A stretch of DNA of 64,000 bases. Origin: an uncultured Gammaproteobacteria bacterium. GTDB taxonomy: Bacteria; Pseudomonadota; Gammaproteobacteria; Eutrophobiales; Eutrophobiaceae. Under the pieces are notes generated by a model. It worked only from the letters and a program-made list of their open reading frames with translations, was not told where the DNA came from and ran no database searches. The DNA lies in contig OY282354.1 in the NCBI GenBank assembly GCA_958295485.1, forward strand, positions 1,984,001 to 2,048,000, read 5' to 3'. Below, one piece after another: positions 1-7,677 of this stretch. A program made the translations under genes and the position numbers. The stretch's first letter is position 1, and every line of letters begins with the position of its first letter.

Positions 1-820
1 TGGGGCCGCCGCGTCAATTGACAACCTGGTGGAACGTTCTCCCGAAGGCCGGATTGAAATCGCCGGCGGTTGTTTTCGCTACCTGCATGATTCCAACTGG
101 AAGATGTTCGTGGAAAACCTGAATGACGCAATGCACCCCATGGTTGTGCACCAATCTTCCAGCGGGACTGCCAAGCGGGTGTTCGATGAGAACCTGAAAG
201 AAGGGGATGAGGCGCCGTTCGAGTTGGAGATGCTGTCGCCGTTTACCAACAATTACGAATTCTTCGATAAAATGGGATTAACTGCCTGGGACTACGGCCA
301 TAGCGTTACCGGCGGTAAATTCAGCATTCACTCGGGTTATTCACCTATCCCCGGTTACATGGAGGCCCTGACCAACAGGTACGGTGAACAACGTACCAGG
401 GAAATACTGGCAGTGAATCGTCACAACACCGTGATCTATCCCAGCTTTACCTTGAAGGGCGTGATCACTTCGATTCGCGTCGTCAAGCCCGTTGCAGTTG
501 ATAAAACCGTGATTGAGTCCTGGGTGTTCAGGCAAGTGGGCGCGCCGGAAGAATTATTTCAACGTTCCATCACCTATTGTAATTTGATTAATTCCCATGC
601 CAACCTGGTCGGGCCGGATGACTACGAAGCCTATCATCGACTGCAACATGGATTACAGACACAAGACGGTAACGAATGGGTAAGCCAGCATCGTTATCTC
701 GGCCTGGATGAAGTGGACGAGGATGGGACCAAACATGCGGTCGGCACGTCCGACATGGTATTTCGCCACCAGTTTCAGACCTGGAAAAACTACATGGTCA
801 ACGGGGGAGCATTGCAATGA
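1..820 (+). CDS. Rieske-type aromatic ring-hydroxylating oxygenase, alpha subunit (C-terminal part, cut by window edge)
   Basis: The frame is open from the first base, so the true start and the Rieske [2Fe-2S] domain lie upstream of the window; the GTG at 29 is internal. What remains is the catalytic domain with the mononuclear-iron signature: NWKMFVEN followed by D..MHPMVVHQ, and a later GPDDYEAYH segment that should supply the acidic ligand of the 2-His-1-carboxylate triad. It aligns along its length with the complete alpha subunit at 12710-14014, so the two are paralogues within one locus. The beta subunit follows 67 bp downstream, so this pair probably forms an alpha-beta oxygenase. Ferredoxin and reductase partners are not in the window. 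The substrate is unknown. Confidence 0.9.
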   Translation, partial: GAAASIDNLVERSPEGRIEIAGGCFRYLHDSNWKMFVENLNDAMHPMVVHQSSSGTAKRVFDENLKEGDEAPFELEMLSPFTNNYEFFDKMGLTAWDYGHSVTGGKFSIHSGYSPIPGYMEALTNRYGEQRTREILAVNRHNTVIYPSFTLKGVITSIRVVKPVAVDKTVIESWVFRQVGAPEELFQRSITYCNLINSHANLVGPDDYEAYHRLQHGLQTQDGNEWVSQHRYLGLDEVDEDGTKHAVGTSDMVFRHQFQTWKNYMVNGGALQ

Positions 821-892
821 GTGGCCCGGCAGAGTTTGTGCGGTTCCCTCCCCCCTTCAGGGAAAGGGTCAGGGTGGGGGCATTGCAATGAG
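810..892. repeat. Short insertion between alpha and beta genes, bounded by a 12-bp direct repeat
   Basis: CATTGCAATGAG occurs at 810-821, carrying the alpha stop codon, and again at 881-892, carrying the beta start codon. Between them is a G/C-run block (CCCTCCCCCC ... GGGTGGGGG) of the kind seen in bacterial palindromic repeats. Removing one repeat copy and the block restores an ATGA stop-start overlap of the two genes. This suggests that a 71-bp repeat element inserted or was duplicated here and split a translationally coupled pair. The G-rich end now sits in ribosome-binding position for the beta gene. Confidence 0.6.
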
Positions 893-1400
893 CGCGCCGC
901 CGGCGGCTGTGCGGCAAAGCGAGCGGCCCGGCTTGAAGGCGCTGGAGCAGTTTCTGTTTCATGAGGCGCGCTTGCTTGATGAACAGCGCTGGGAGGAATG
1001 GAACGCCTTGTATCTGGAGGACGGTGAATATTGGGTTCCGGCAACGCCGGGGCAACCGGACCCGAAAAACCATGTCTCCTTGATCTATGAGACGGGACTT
1101 CTCCGGGCAGTGCGGATCAAACGTTACAAACACCCCAGCGCGTTTTCCCTGCAACCGAAACCCCGCAGCGTACACTTGGTAAGCAACGTGACGTTGGATG
1201 ATTTCGACGGTTCCAATGGGGAGTGCATCGTGACCTCGCGTTTCATCATGTTGCAATACCGCCGGGAGAAACAGGATGTGTTCGCCGGCTCTTATACGCA
1301 CAAATTAATTGTCAGGGGGAATGAATTCAAGATTGCATCGAAACGCGTGGACTTGCTCAATTGTGACGCGCCACTGGAAAATATCCTTATTTACCTTTAG
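888..1400 (+). CDS. Rieske-type aromatic ring-hydroxylating oxygenase, beta subunit
   Basis: A 170-residue protein of the small-subunit family of ring-hydroxylating dioxygenases (SnoaL/NTF2-like cone fold). It is recognised by the N-terminal pattern LEQFLFHEARLLDE..W.EW..LY..D..YWVP and the C-terminal KRVDLLN segment close to the end. Beta subunits have a structural role in alpha3-beta3 hexamers and carry no metal. I chose the ATG at 888 because it begins the recognisable domain and follows a G-rich stretch; the longer frame from 708 overlaps the alpha gene in another frame. It follows the alpha gene and is probably co-transcribed with it. Confidence 0.88.
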   Translation: MSAPPAAVRQSERPGLKALEQFLFHEARLLDEQRWEEWNALYLEDGEYWVPATPGQPDPKNHVSLIYETGLLRAVRIKRYKHPSAFSLQPKPRSVHLVSNVTLDDFDGSNGECIVTSRFIMLQYRREKQDVFAGSYTHKLIVRGNEFKIASKRVDLLNCDAPLENILIYL

Positions 1401-1485
1401 CGGAACTCCCCGGTCATTCCATCCTTCTGCCTGGAACATGCAGGAGCAGGCTTATATCGTCCGCGACCAACTATAATAATCAGGT

Positions 1486-1782
1486 ATGCAAGCAGAAAAA
1501 CAAAAAATAATTTCCCCTGATCCATCTATAAAATTCAAACAAGTACACAACAGGCTTCCCCGCGTATTAATCGGCATCCTGGTTATCCTGGTGTTTTTAT
1601 TTGATTTTCTGTCGGTTTACGCAAGTAAATTCATCGGCAGCCCCTACATGGACGGCAGCGTTGTTTCAATTGGCATTATCCTGGCGTTCTTCATTGTCAT
1701 CGCAATTGTTGCGGTCGCCTTGTATTACATCTACCGGGTGAATTCAGCCTGGCTTGATTTGCGTAAATCGCCTGATGAATAA
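1486..1782 (+). CDS. DUF485/YjcH-like small membrane protein
   Basis: A 98-residue protein with two hydrophobic segments (about residues 26-46 and 58-82) and a charged tail. Proteins of this size and topology are encoded directly before acetate-type sodium:solute symporters (YjcH-ActP in E. coli). Here the next gene is such a symporter, and its ATG (1775) overlaps this gene's last codons, so translational coupling is likely. The family is thought to be an accessory subunit of the symporter; its exact role is unknown. Sequence similarity to DUF485 is judged from topology and context rather than a distinctive motif. Confidence 0.7.
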   Translation: MQAEKQKIISPDPSIKFKQVHNRLPRVLIGILVILVFLFDFLSVYASKFIGSPYMDGSVVSIGIILAFFIVIAIVAVALYYIYRVNSAWLDLRKSPDE

Positions 1783-3430
1783 CATATACCTGTTTTCTTC
1801 TCTCAACTCACTAAAACCCATCGTTTTTTTATTATTGCTGTTGCCGGTTTCCGCCGGCGCCGCAAGCGTTGATCGCCCGTTGAATTATTCAGCGATTGTC
1901 ACGTTTATCCTGTTCATTACGGCCACCCTGTTTATTACCCGTTGGGCGGCCAGGCGAACGCGTTCCAGGAAAGATTTTTATGCTGCGGGAAACGCCATTG
2001 GCGGTTTCCAGAATGGGGTGGCTATTGCCGGTGATTATATGTCAGCCGCCTCGTTCCTGGGGCTGGTGGGTTTAATGTTTATCGCCGGTTATGACACCCT
2101 TTATTTTATCGTCAGCATGACGCTGAGTTGGGCGGTGGTATTGCTCTTGATCGCCGAGAAACTGCGAAACCTGGGCTCCTATACCTTTGCCGATGCCGTA
2201 TCCGTCAGGTTGGCGGCGCGGCCGATTCGCATCCTGGCTGCATCCGGCACCCTGGCCGTGGCAGTGCCCTACCTGATCGCGCAAATGGTTGCGGCAGGTA
2301 CCCTGGTGGAAGCCCTGTTCGGGTTAAGTTACGTCCAGGGCGTGGTTTTTGTCGGTTTGATGATGACCATATACGTGACTTTCGGCGGCATGATAGCGAC
2401 AACCTGGGTACAGATCGTAAAAGCCATATTATTAGTGGCAGGCGGCACCATCCTCGCCATTGGAGTACTGCTCATATTCAGTTTCGACGTCAATGAACTG
2501 GCCCGCTCGGCGGTCAACGCCCACCCACAGGGTATCGCCATCATGCAGCCGGGTCTGCTTTACCCCGACATTGTTTCCGTTATCTCATTGAGCCTCGCCT
2601 TTATCGGTGGAACCGCAGGTTTGCCCCACGTGTTAATGCGCTTTTTTACCGTGCCCGATGGGGTTCAGGCAAGACGCTCCGCCGCTTTTGCATTATGTAT
2701 CATCACCTATTTTCAAGTGGTTGTAGTTATTATCGGGCTTGGCGCAATCGTATTATTGGTCGGCAATGAAGAATTTACCGAAGGAGGCCTGAAGGTGATA
2801 GGCGGCAGCAATATGGCCGCAATTCACTTGTCCCAAATCACCGGCGGTGACGTCTTCATGGGCTTTATCTCCGCGGTCGCTTTTGCAACCATACTCGCCG
2901 TCGTTTCCGGGTTGACTTTGTCGGCGGCGGCTACGGTATCCCATGACCTGTTTGCCGGCGTTATACGAAAGGGTAGTTGCACCGATGCTGAAGAATTACG
3001 CGTATCCAGGTTGACAGTGGTTATATTGGGCATTACCGGCGTTTTGTTGGCCCTCCTGTTCGAGGGTCAGAATGTGGCTGTTTTGGCTACGTTGCCCCTG
3101 GTGATTGCCGCCAGCACAAACTTTCCTGTCTTGCTTCTGTCCATGTACTGGAAAAAATTTACCACCCGCGGCGCGTTGGTTGGCGGCTATGTGGGCTTAT
3201 CGCTTGCCGTGGGTTTAATCATAGTCGGCCCTAATGTATGGGTGCAGGCCCTTGGTTTTGACAAGCCATTATTTCCTTACGCCTATCCGACTTTGTTTTC
3301 CATGGGGGCCTGTTTTTTGTGCGCCTGGTTTTTCTCGGTAACGGATAAAAGCCAACGCGCCGCGGCTGAGGCAAGAGCCTTCGATGAACAGTTGACCCGT
3401 TCACAGGTGGGCCATTTGGGGCCAGGGTAA
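1775..3430 (+). CDS. Sodium:solute symporter (SSS family, ActP-like)
   Basis: A 551-residue polytopic membrane protein with a signal-like first segment (LLLLLPVSAGAAS) and about 13 further hydrophobic segments. The block RSRKDFYAAGNAIGGFQNGVAIAGDYMSAASFLG is the characteristic TM2 region of SSS transporters of the acetate/ActP branch (given here from about residue 69). It begins at the ATG overlapping the end of the DUF485 gene. Known members import acetate, pyruvate or other small carboxylates with Na+. In this locus it most likely imports the acid or amine degraded by the neighbouring enzymes. Substrate specificity cannot be read from sequence. Confidence 0.88.
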   Translation: MNNIYLFSSLNSLKPIVFLLLLLPVSAGAASVDRPLNYSAIVTFILFITATLFITRWAARRTRSRKDFYAAGNAIGGFQNGVAIAGDYMSAASFLGLVGLMFIAGYDTLYFIVSMTLSWAVVLLLIAEKLRNLGSYTFADAVSVRLAARPIRILAASGTLAVAVPYLIAQMVAAGTLVEALFGLSYVQGVVFVGLMMTIYVTFGGMIATTWVQIVKAILLVAGGTILAIGVLLIFSFDVNELARSAVNAHPQGIAIMQPGLLYPDIVSVISLSLAFIGGTAGLPHVLMRFFTVPDGVQARRSAAFALCIITYFQVVVVIIGLGAIVLLVGNEEFTEGGLKVIGGSNMAAIHLSQITGGDVFMGFISAVAFATILAVVSGLTLSAAATVSHDLFAGVIRKGSCTDAEELRVSRLTVVILGITGVLLALLFEGQNVAVLATLPLVIAASTNFPVLLLSMYWKKFTTRGALVGGYVGLSLAVGLIIVGPNVWVQALGFDKPLFPYAYPTLFSMGACFLCAWFFSVTDKSQRAAAEARAFDEQLTRSQVGHLGPG

Positions 3431-3455
3431 ATATCTAATAAGAGATCGAAAAAAT

Positions 3456-5069
3456 ATGGCCACGGTATTCGATGAGTTCTCAAGGACTGAAAAGAAAGTC
3501 TCGACCCAGGCTTTTTTACACATTCCGCGCCAGGCCACGGGGAAATATCATAATGGCCCTATTGATTATACCTATGCGCAGGCCCTGCAAAGCGCTAATG
3601 AGTTGAGTGGACGATACGCTGCCGCAGGGTACGGCAAGGGGCAACGGATCGCGGTGATGCTGGACAACCGGGCCGAATTCTTTCTGCACTTTCTGGCGCT
3701 GAATAAACTGGGAGCCGGCGTTGTGCCGGTTAATTCCGGGTTCTCGTCCGGTGAAATTTCCTACGTGATCAATCACAGTGACGCTTGCCTGGTTTTATGC
3801 CTGCCTGAGCATAAAGAAAAAGTACGGACGGCATTAGCATTGGAAGAAACCGAAATCCCGTTCATCGATACGGGAGCAATGGCGGATTTACCACCGTGCA
3901 GTTCAACAAGGCCGGCAGCCGGTCCCCCCGACAAGAATACTGAAGTTGCCGTACTTTATACTTCCGGGACAACGGGTATACCGAAAGGCTGTATGCTCAA
4001 TAATGATTATTTCGTCTGCATGGGTAAATGGTACGCAAATATCGACGGATATTGTGAACTGACGTTTGCAAAGGAAAGAATGTTGACCCCATTGCCCTTA
4101 GTGCATATGAATGCGTTATGCTCGATGATGGCCATGATCATGAGCGGCGGTTGCATTATCCAACTGGATCGTTTTCATGCCTCCGACTGGTGGGAGACGG
4201 TACGCGAGTCAAACGCAAGCTGCCTGCATTACCTTGGCGTTATTCCGGCAATCCTGTTAAATCAACCTGAAACGCCCGCTGATGACCTGGGGGGACAAGT
4301 CAAATTCGGCTTTGGCGCGGGCGTTGATCCAAAGCACTTGCAACGATTTGAAAAACGCTTCGGGTTTCCCCTGGTGGAAGGCTGGGCCATGACGGAAACC
4401 GGTACTTATGTTTGCATCACCGCCAATAAAGAACCCCGGCACATCGGTACCCGTTGTATCGGCAGGGCGCCTGAGGTCATCGAGTATCGCCTTGTGGATG
4501 AACAGGGCAATGACGTTCCACCGGGCCAACCCGGCGAACTGTTGATTCGCGCAAAAGGGGACAATCCACGCAAGGGCTTCTTTTCCGGCTATTATAAAAA
4601 CCGGGAGGAAACGGACAAGGTCTGGGAAGGAGGTTATTTTCACACCGGCGACGTCATGCGCGTCAGTGAAGACGGCTCCTTTCACTTTGTTGACAGGCGC
4701 AAGAACATTATCCGTCGTAGCGGCGAGAACATCGCCTCGGTCGAGGTGGAAAACGTTTTGTTTCAGCATCCCGCCGTCGCCCAGTGCGTTGCAACGCCGA
4801 TCTATGACGAACTGCGAGGCGAGGAAGTCGGCGTTTGCGTCATTTTGAATGAAGGCGTCGCCCCCAATGCGGATACCGCCCACGCCTTGTTCGATTTTTG
4901 CAGGGAAAAATTGGTTTATTACAAGACGCCTGCCTATTATATGTTCAGGACCGACTTGCCCATGACCGCGTCGCAAAAGATCCAGCGCGGCGAAATCAAG
5001 GCGTTGGCAGCCAGGCTGGCGCAAGCGGGCGACTGTATCGACCTGAGAGAACGCAAACGGAAAAAATAA
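3456..5069 (+). CDS. AMP-forming acyl-CoA ligase (CaiC-like)
   Basis: A 537-residue member of the ANL adenylate-forming superfamily. The P-loop LYTSGTTGIPKG is near residue 168, GWAMTETG is the A5 motif, YFHTGDVMR is near residue 395, and RRSGENIASVEVE is the hinge. The catalytic lysine is in the C-terminal SQKIQRGEIK. The overall pattern is closest to crotonobetaine/carnitine-CoA ligase and related acyl-CoA ligases. It should activate a carboxylic acid to its CoA thioester via an acyl-adenylate. It starts 25 bp after the symporter and precedes the thiolase-fold gene, so import, activation and chain cleavage are plausibly consecutive steps. Confidence 0.88.
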   Translation: MATVFDEFSRTEKKVSTQAFLHIPRQATGKYHNGPIDYTYAQALQSANELSGRYAAAGYGKGQRIAVMLDNRAEFFLHFLALNKLGAGVVPVNSGFSSGEISYVINHSDACLVLCLPEHKEKVRTALALEETEIPFIDTGAMADLPPCSSTRPAAGPPDKNTEVAVLYTSGTTGIPKGCMLNNDYFVCMGKWYANIDGYCELTFAKERMLTPLPLVHMNALCSMMAMIMSGGCIIQLDRFHASDWWETVRESNASCLHYLGVIPAILLNQPETPADDLGGQVKFGFGAGVDPKHLQRFEKRFGFPLVEGWAMTETGTYVCITANKEPRHIGTRCIGRAPEVIEYRLVDEQGNDVPPGQPGELLIRAKGDNPRKGFFSGYYKNREETDKVWEGGYFHTGDVMRVSEDGSFHFVDRRKNIIRRSGENIASVEVENVLFQHPAVAQCVATPIYDELRGEEVGVCVILNEGVAPNADTAHALFDFCREKLVYYKTPAYYMFRTDLPMTASQKIQRGEIKALAARLAQAGDCIDLRERKRKK

Positions 5070-5174
5070 CCCAAAGCCGGCAAAACGTTTACCTGTCGAG
5101 TCTGGATAACTAGTAAAAAAACATGCGGTTGCCAAGTACGTATCATTATATCATCTGGTAAAAACGCAACGGTT

Positions 5175-6368
5175 ATGGCAATGCAAACTCAATCCTACGA
5201 CGATATTGCGCTGGTTGCGGCCACCAGTCTGCCCTATGCGCGGCGGAGTGAACGCGAGGCCCCATGGTTTATCGGCAGGACGTTTGCCGGGCTGATAGAG
5301 ACAGCCGGTTTACAAAAAGAAGATATAGACGGCCTGGCCATAGCCAGTTTTACCCTGGCGCCCGACAGCGTGGTCAGCATGACCGAGTACCTGGGTATAT
5401 CACCGGGATGGCTGGAACAAATCCCGATGGGTGGCGCCAGCGGCCCGGTGGCTGCCCGGCGCGGGGCGCGGGCGGTGCAAGCGGGTGATGCGCGAATCGT
5501 GGCCTGCATCGGCGGCGATACGGCGGATTCCAATACGTTTACGAACTTGATCGAGAATTTCAGTCGGTTTTCCACAGATGCCGTGTATCCCTATGGCGCC
5601 GGCGGGCCCAATACGGTATTCGCCATGATCACCCGCAATTACATGGAGAAGTATGGCGCCAAACGTGAAGATTTTGGCCGTATTTGCGTTGCCCAGAGAC
5701 AAAACGCGCTGGCGGCGGGTACCGCCATCTTCAACAAGCCGTTGTCAATGGATGATTATATGGCTGCCCGTCCCGTCAGCGAACCATTGCACTTGTTCGA
5801 TTGCGTGATGCCGGTGGCCGGCGCCGATGGTTTCCTGGTCATGACAGTCGAGCGCGCTGAATCCCTGGGGCTTCCTTATGCGACAATTCTGGCGGCGGGG
5901 GAACGACATAACGCCTGGTTCGAGGATGACGTGCATTTTCGTGGGGGCTGGGGGCTTTATCGCGATGAGATGTACGAGGCGGCCAATATCGGCCCCGGCG
6001 ACATTGATTTTTTGCAGACTTATGATGATTATCCGGTCATCACCATGCTGCAGATGGAAGACCTGGGTTTTTGTGAGAAGGGGCGGGCCGCGGAATTCGT
6101 GCGTGACAACCCATTGACCTGGAATGGAGGTGGCTTGCCCCATAACACGTCCGGCGGGCAACTATCCATGGGGCAGGCCGGCGCCGCTGGTGGTTTTTTA
6201 GGCACGGTCGAAGCGATCCGCCAGTTGACCGCCGGCGGATTGTCTGCTCCCGAATTGCCTAACCAGGTCGCCGGCGCCAGGACGGGGATGGCAAGCGGTT
6301 ATGGCATGGTCAATTACGATCGCTGTTTATGCGCCAGCGCGATAATCCTTGCGAGGGGGAATCAATGA
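5175..6368 (+). CDS. Thiolase-fold protein of the SCP-x/Ltp2 type, lacking thiolase catalytic residues
   Basis: A 397-residue protein with overall thiolase architecture. The positions for the three classical thiolase residues are changed: the nucleophilic Cys region reads IPMGGASG (residues 83-90), the GHPxG histidine motif reads GQAGA (333-337), and the C-terminal CxGGG motif reads GMASGYG (371-377). In Ltp2-type enzymes of steroid side-chain degradation, the same fold without these residues works with a DUF35 partner as a retro-aldolase using tyrosines; Tyr283 and Tyr286 lie in the comparable TYDDY segment. The next gene is a DUF35 protein overlapping by ATGA. I infer a retro-aldolase cleaving a beta-hydroxyacyl-CoA rather than a thiolase; a non-catalytic role is possible. 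Confidence 0.8.
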   Translation: MAMQTQSYDDIALVAATSLPYARRSEREAPWFIGRTFAGLIETAGLQKEDIDGLAIASFTLAPDSVVSMTEYLGISPGWLEQIPMGGASGPVAARRGARAVQAGDARIVACIGGDTADSNTFTNLIENFSRFSTDAVYPYGAGGPNTVFAMITRNYMEKYGAKREDFGRICVAQRQNALAAGTAIFNKPLSMDDYMAARPVSEPLHLFDCVMPVAGADGFLVMTVERAESLGLPYATILAAGERHNAWFEDDVHFRGGWGLYRDEMYEAANIGPGDIDFLQTYDDYPVITMLQMEDLGFCEKGRAAEFVRDNPLTWNGGGLPHNTSGGQLSMGQAGAAGGFLGTVEAIRQLTAGGLSAPELPNQVAGARTGMASGYGMVNYDRCLCASAIILARGNQ

Positions 6369-6805
6369 GCGATAAATCCCGTCCGCCGGTGAACCGTTCG
6401 CGCCTGTGGCGACACGTCAATGCGGCGGCGGCTGAGGGTGTATTCAAGTTGCAGGTTTGCGACGCTTGTCATAAAGTTCAGTATCCGCCACGGGAATTTT
6501 GTTCCGGCTGTTTAAGCGATGCGTTGACCTGGGAACCGGTCAGCGCGGGGGGCACGGCGCTTTCCTGGACGAGAAGTCATTCGAGCGTCAGTCGTTTCTT
6601 CAAGGATAAATTACCGTTGCACGTTGGCATTATAAAACTGGATTGCGGGCCGGTCTTGTTCGCCCATTTATCTATGGATTCTTTGCAGACAGGTGCACGG
6701 GTACAAATCATGGGCAGGCCGGATAAATCGGGACAGACAGTTTTTTTCGCAAGGCCGGCAGACACTGGGACAGCAGATGAATTCAGTATGATTATAAAGG
6801 AGTAG
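6365..6805 (+). CDS. DUF35 OB-fold/zinc-ribbon protein, partner of the thiolase-fold protein
   Basis: A 146-residue protein with a rubredoxin-like zinc ribbon (Cys32, Cys35, Cys46, Cys49 in VCDACHKVQYPPREFCSGC) followed by an OB-fold domain. DUF35 proteins typically form a complex with SCP-x-type thiolases or Ltp2 aldolases and are needed for their activity. The ATG at 6365 overlaps the stop of the upstream gene (ATGA), so coupled translation and a 1:1 complex are likely. It could bind the CoA moiety, as described for related domains. The longer frame beginning at 6329 lies inside the upstream gene and is less likely. Confidence 0.88.
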   Translation: MSDKSRPPVNRSRLWRHVNAAAAEGVFKLQVCDACHKVQYPPREFCSGCLSDALTWEPVSAGGTALSWTRSHSSVSRFFKDKLPLHVGIIKLDCGPVLFAHLSMDSLQTGARVQIMGRPDKSGQTVFFARPADTGTADEFSMIIKE

Positions 6806-6808
6806 AAA

Positions 6809-7540
6809 GTGGCAGAGAATAACAAAGTGGTGGTTATTACCGGCGGCAACCGGGGTATCGGCGCCGACATTACCCGGCGGTTTTTAGACGACGATTATCA
6901 GGTGGTCAATATCTCGCGACAAGCCCCGGCATTTTCCCATGAACGCTTGAGCAATTACGTGGCGGACTTGGCGGACCGGGAAGTCACAAAGAAGGTCGGC
7001 GTTGAAATCGCTGCAAAGTATGCAGTCACGCACTTTGTTCATAATGCCGGCGTCATCCGGCCTGATTTACTGGAAGACGTAAAGCTGGAAGACCTGGATT
7101 ACCTGACCCAGTTGCACCTGGGCAGCGCCATTACCCTGGCGCAGCGATTTATCCCGGCCATGGAGGCAGCGCAGTTCGGGCGGATCATCCTGATTTCATC
7201 CCGCGGGGTGCTTGGATTGGTGACCAGGACAAACTATGCGGCCACCAAGGCCGGTCAAATCGGCCTGGTGCGTACCTGGGCTTTGGAACTGGCAAAAGAG
7301 GGGGTCACCGTGAACTGTGTCGCCCCCGGCCCTGTCGTGACGGATATGTTTCACGAGTTAGTCCCCGAAGACAGCGAGCAGAAGGCAAAGATCGCAAACA
7401 GCGTGCCGGTGAAACGCCTGGGCACGCCCGAAGACATCGGTCGCGTCGTCAAATTCCTGTGTGAAGAAGAAAGCGGTTTCATCACGGGACAGACCTGGTA
7501 TATCTGTGGCGGCGCCAGCCTGGGCTCACTGGCCCTTTGA
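6809..7540 (+). CDS. Short-chain dehydrogenase/reductase (SDR)
   Basis: A 243-residue classical SDR. The cofactor motif TGGNRGIG is near residues 12-19, HNAG (NNAG-like) is near 89, and the catalytic YAATK is near 150 with a preceding serine in LISSRG. The NADP(H) or NAD(H) preference is not clear. The GTG start at 6809 is preceded by AAAGGAG at good distance, 3 bp after the DUF35 stop. As the last gene of the plus-strand group it may oxidise or reduce a hydroxyacyl or keto intermediate made by the ligase and aldolase steps. FabG-like ketoreductase activity is also possible. Confidence 0.87.
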   Translation: MAENNKVVVITGGNRGIGADITRRFLDDDYQVVNISRQAPAFSHERLSNYVADLADREVTKKVGVEIAAKYAVTHFVHNAGVIRPDLLEDVKLEDLDYLTQLHLGSAITLAQRFIPAMEAAQFGRIILISSRGVLGLVTRTNYAATKAGQIGLVRTWALELAKEGVTVNCVAPGPVVTDMFHELVPEDSEQKAKIANSVPVKRLGTPEDIGRVVKFLCEEESGFITGQTWYICGGASLGSLAL

Positions 7541-7580
7541 CGCTAAGGCATTTCCACAGAAGCGGTTGCCCGGTTTTTCC

Positions 7581-7596
7581 CCAGGAAAAATCCTGG
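7581..7596. other. Small inverted repeat between convergent genes
   Basis: CCAGGA-AAAA-TCCTGG lies in the 137-bp gap between the SDR gene and the converging ligase gene. It may act in transcript ending, but no T-run follows on either strand, so a terminator call is not justified. Confidence 0.3.
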
Positions 7597-7677
7597 CGCA
7601 GGAGAAAGTCATATATCAGCATCATCCAGGACGCTCAGTGCATTAATCAAGAGTGATATTTTTAATCACGCCGACAA

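Noticed and set aside
4257..5135. 292-codon minus-strand frame opposite the acyl-CoA ligase
   Set aside because: The plus-strand ligase is clear and has all family motifs; the antisense frame has no recognisable domain.
5175..6368. Calling the thiolase-fold protein an acetyl-CoA acetyltransferase
   Set aside because: The catalytic Cys, the GHP histidine and the second Cys motif are all replaced.
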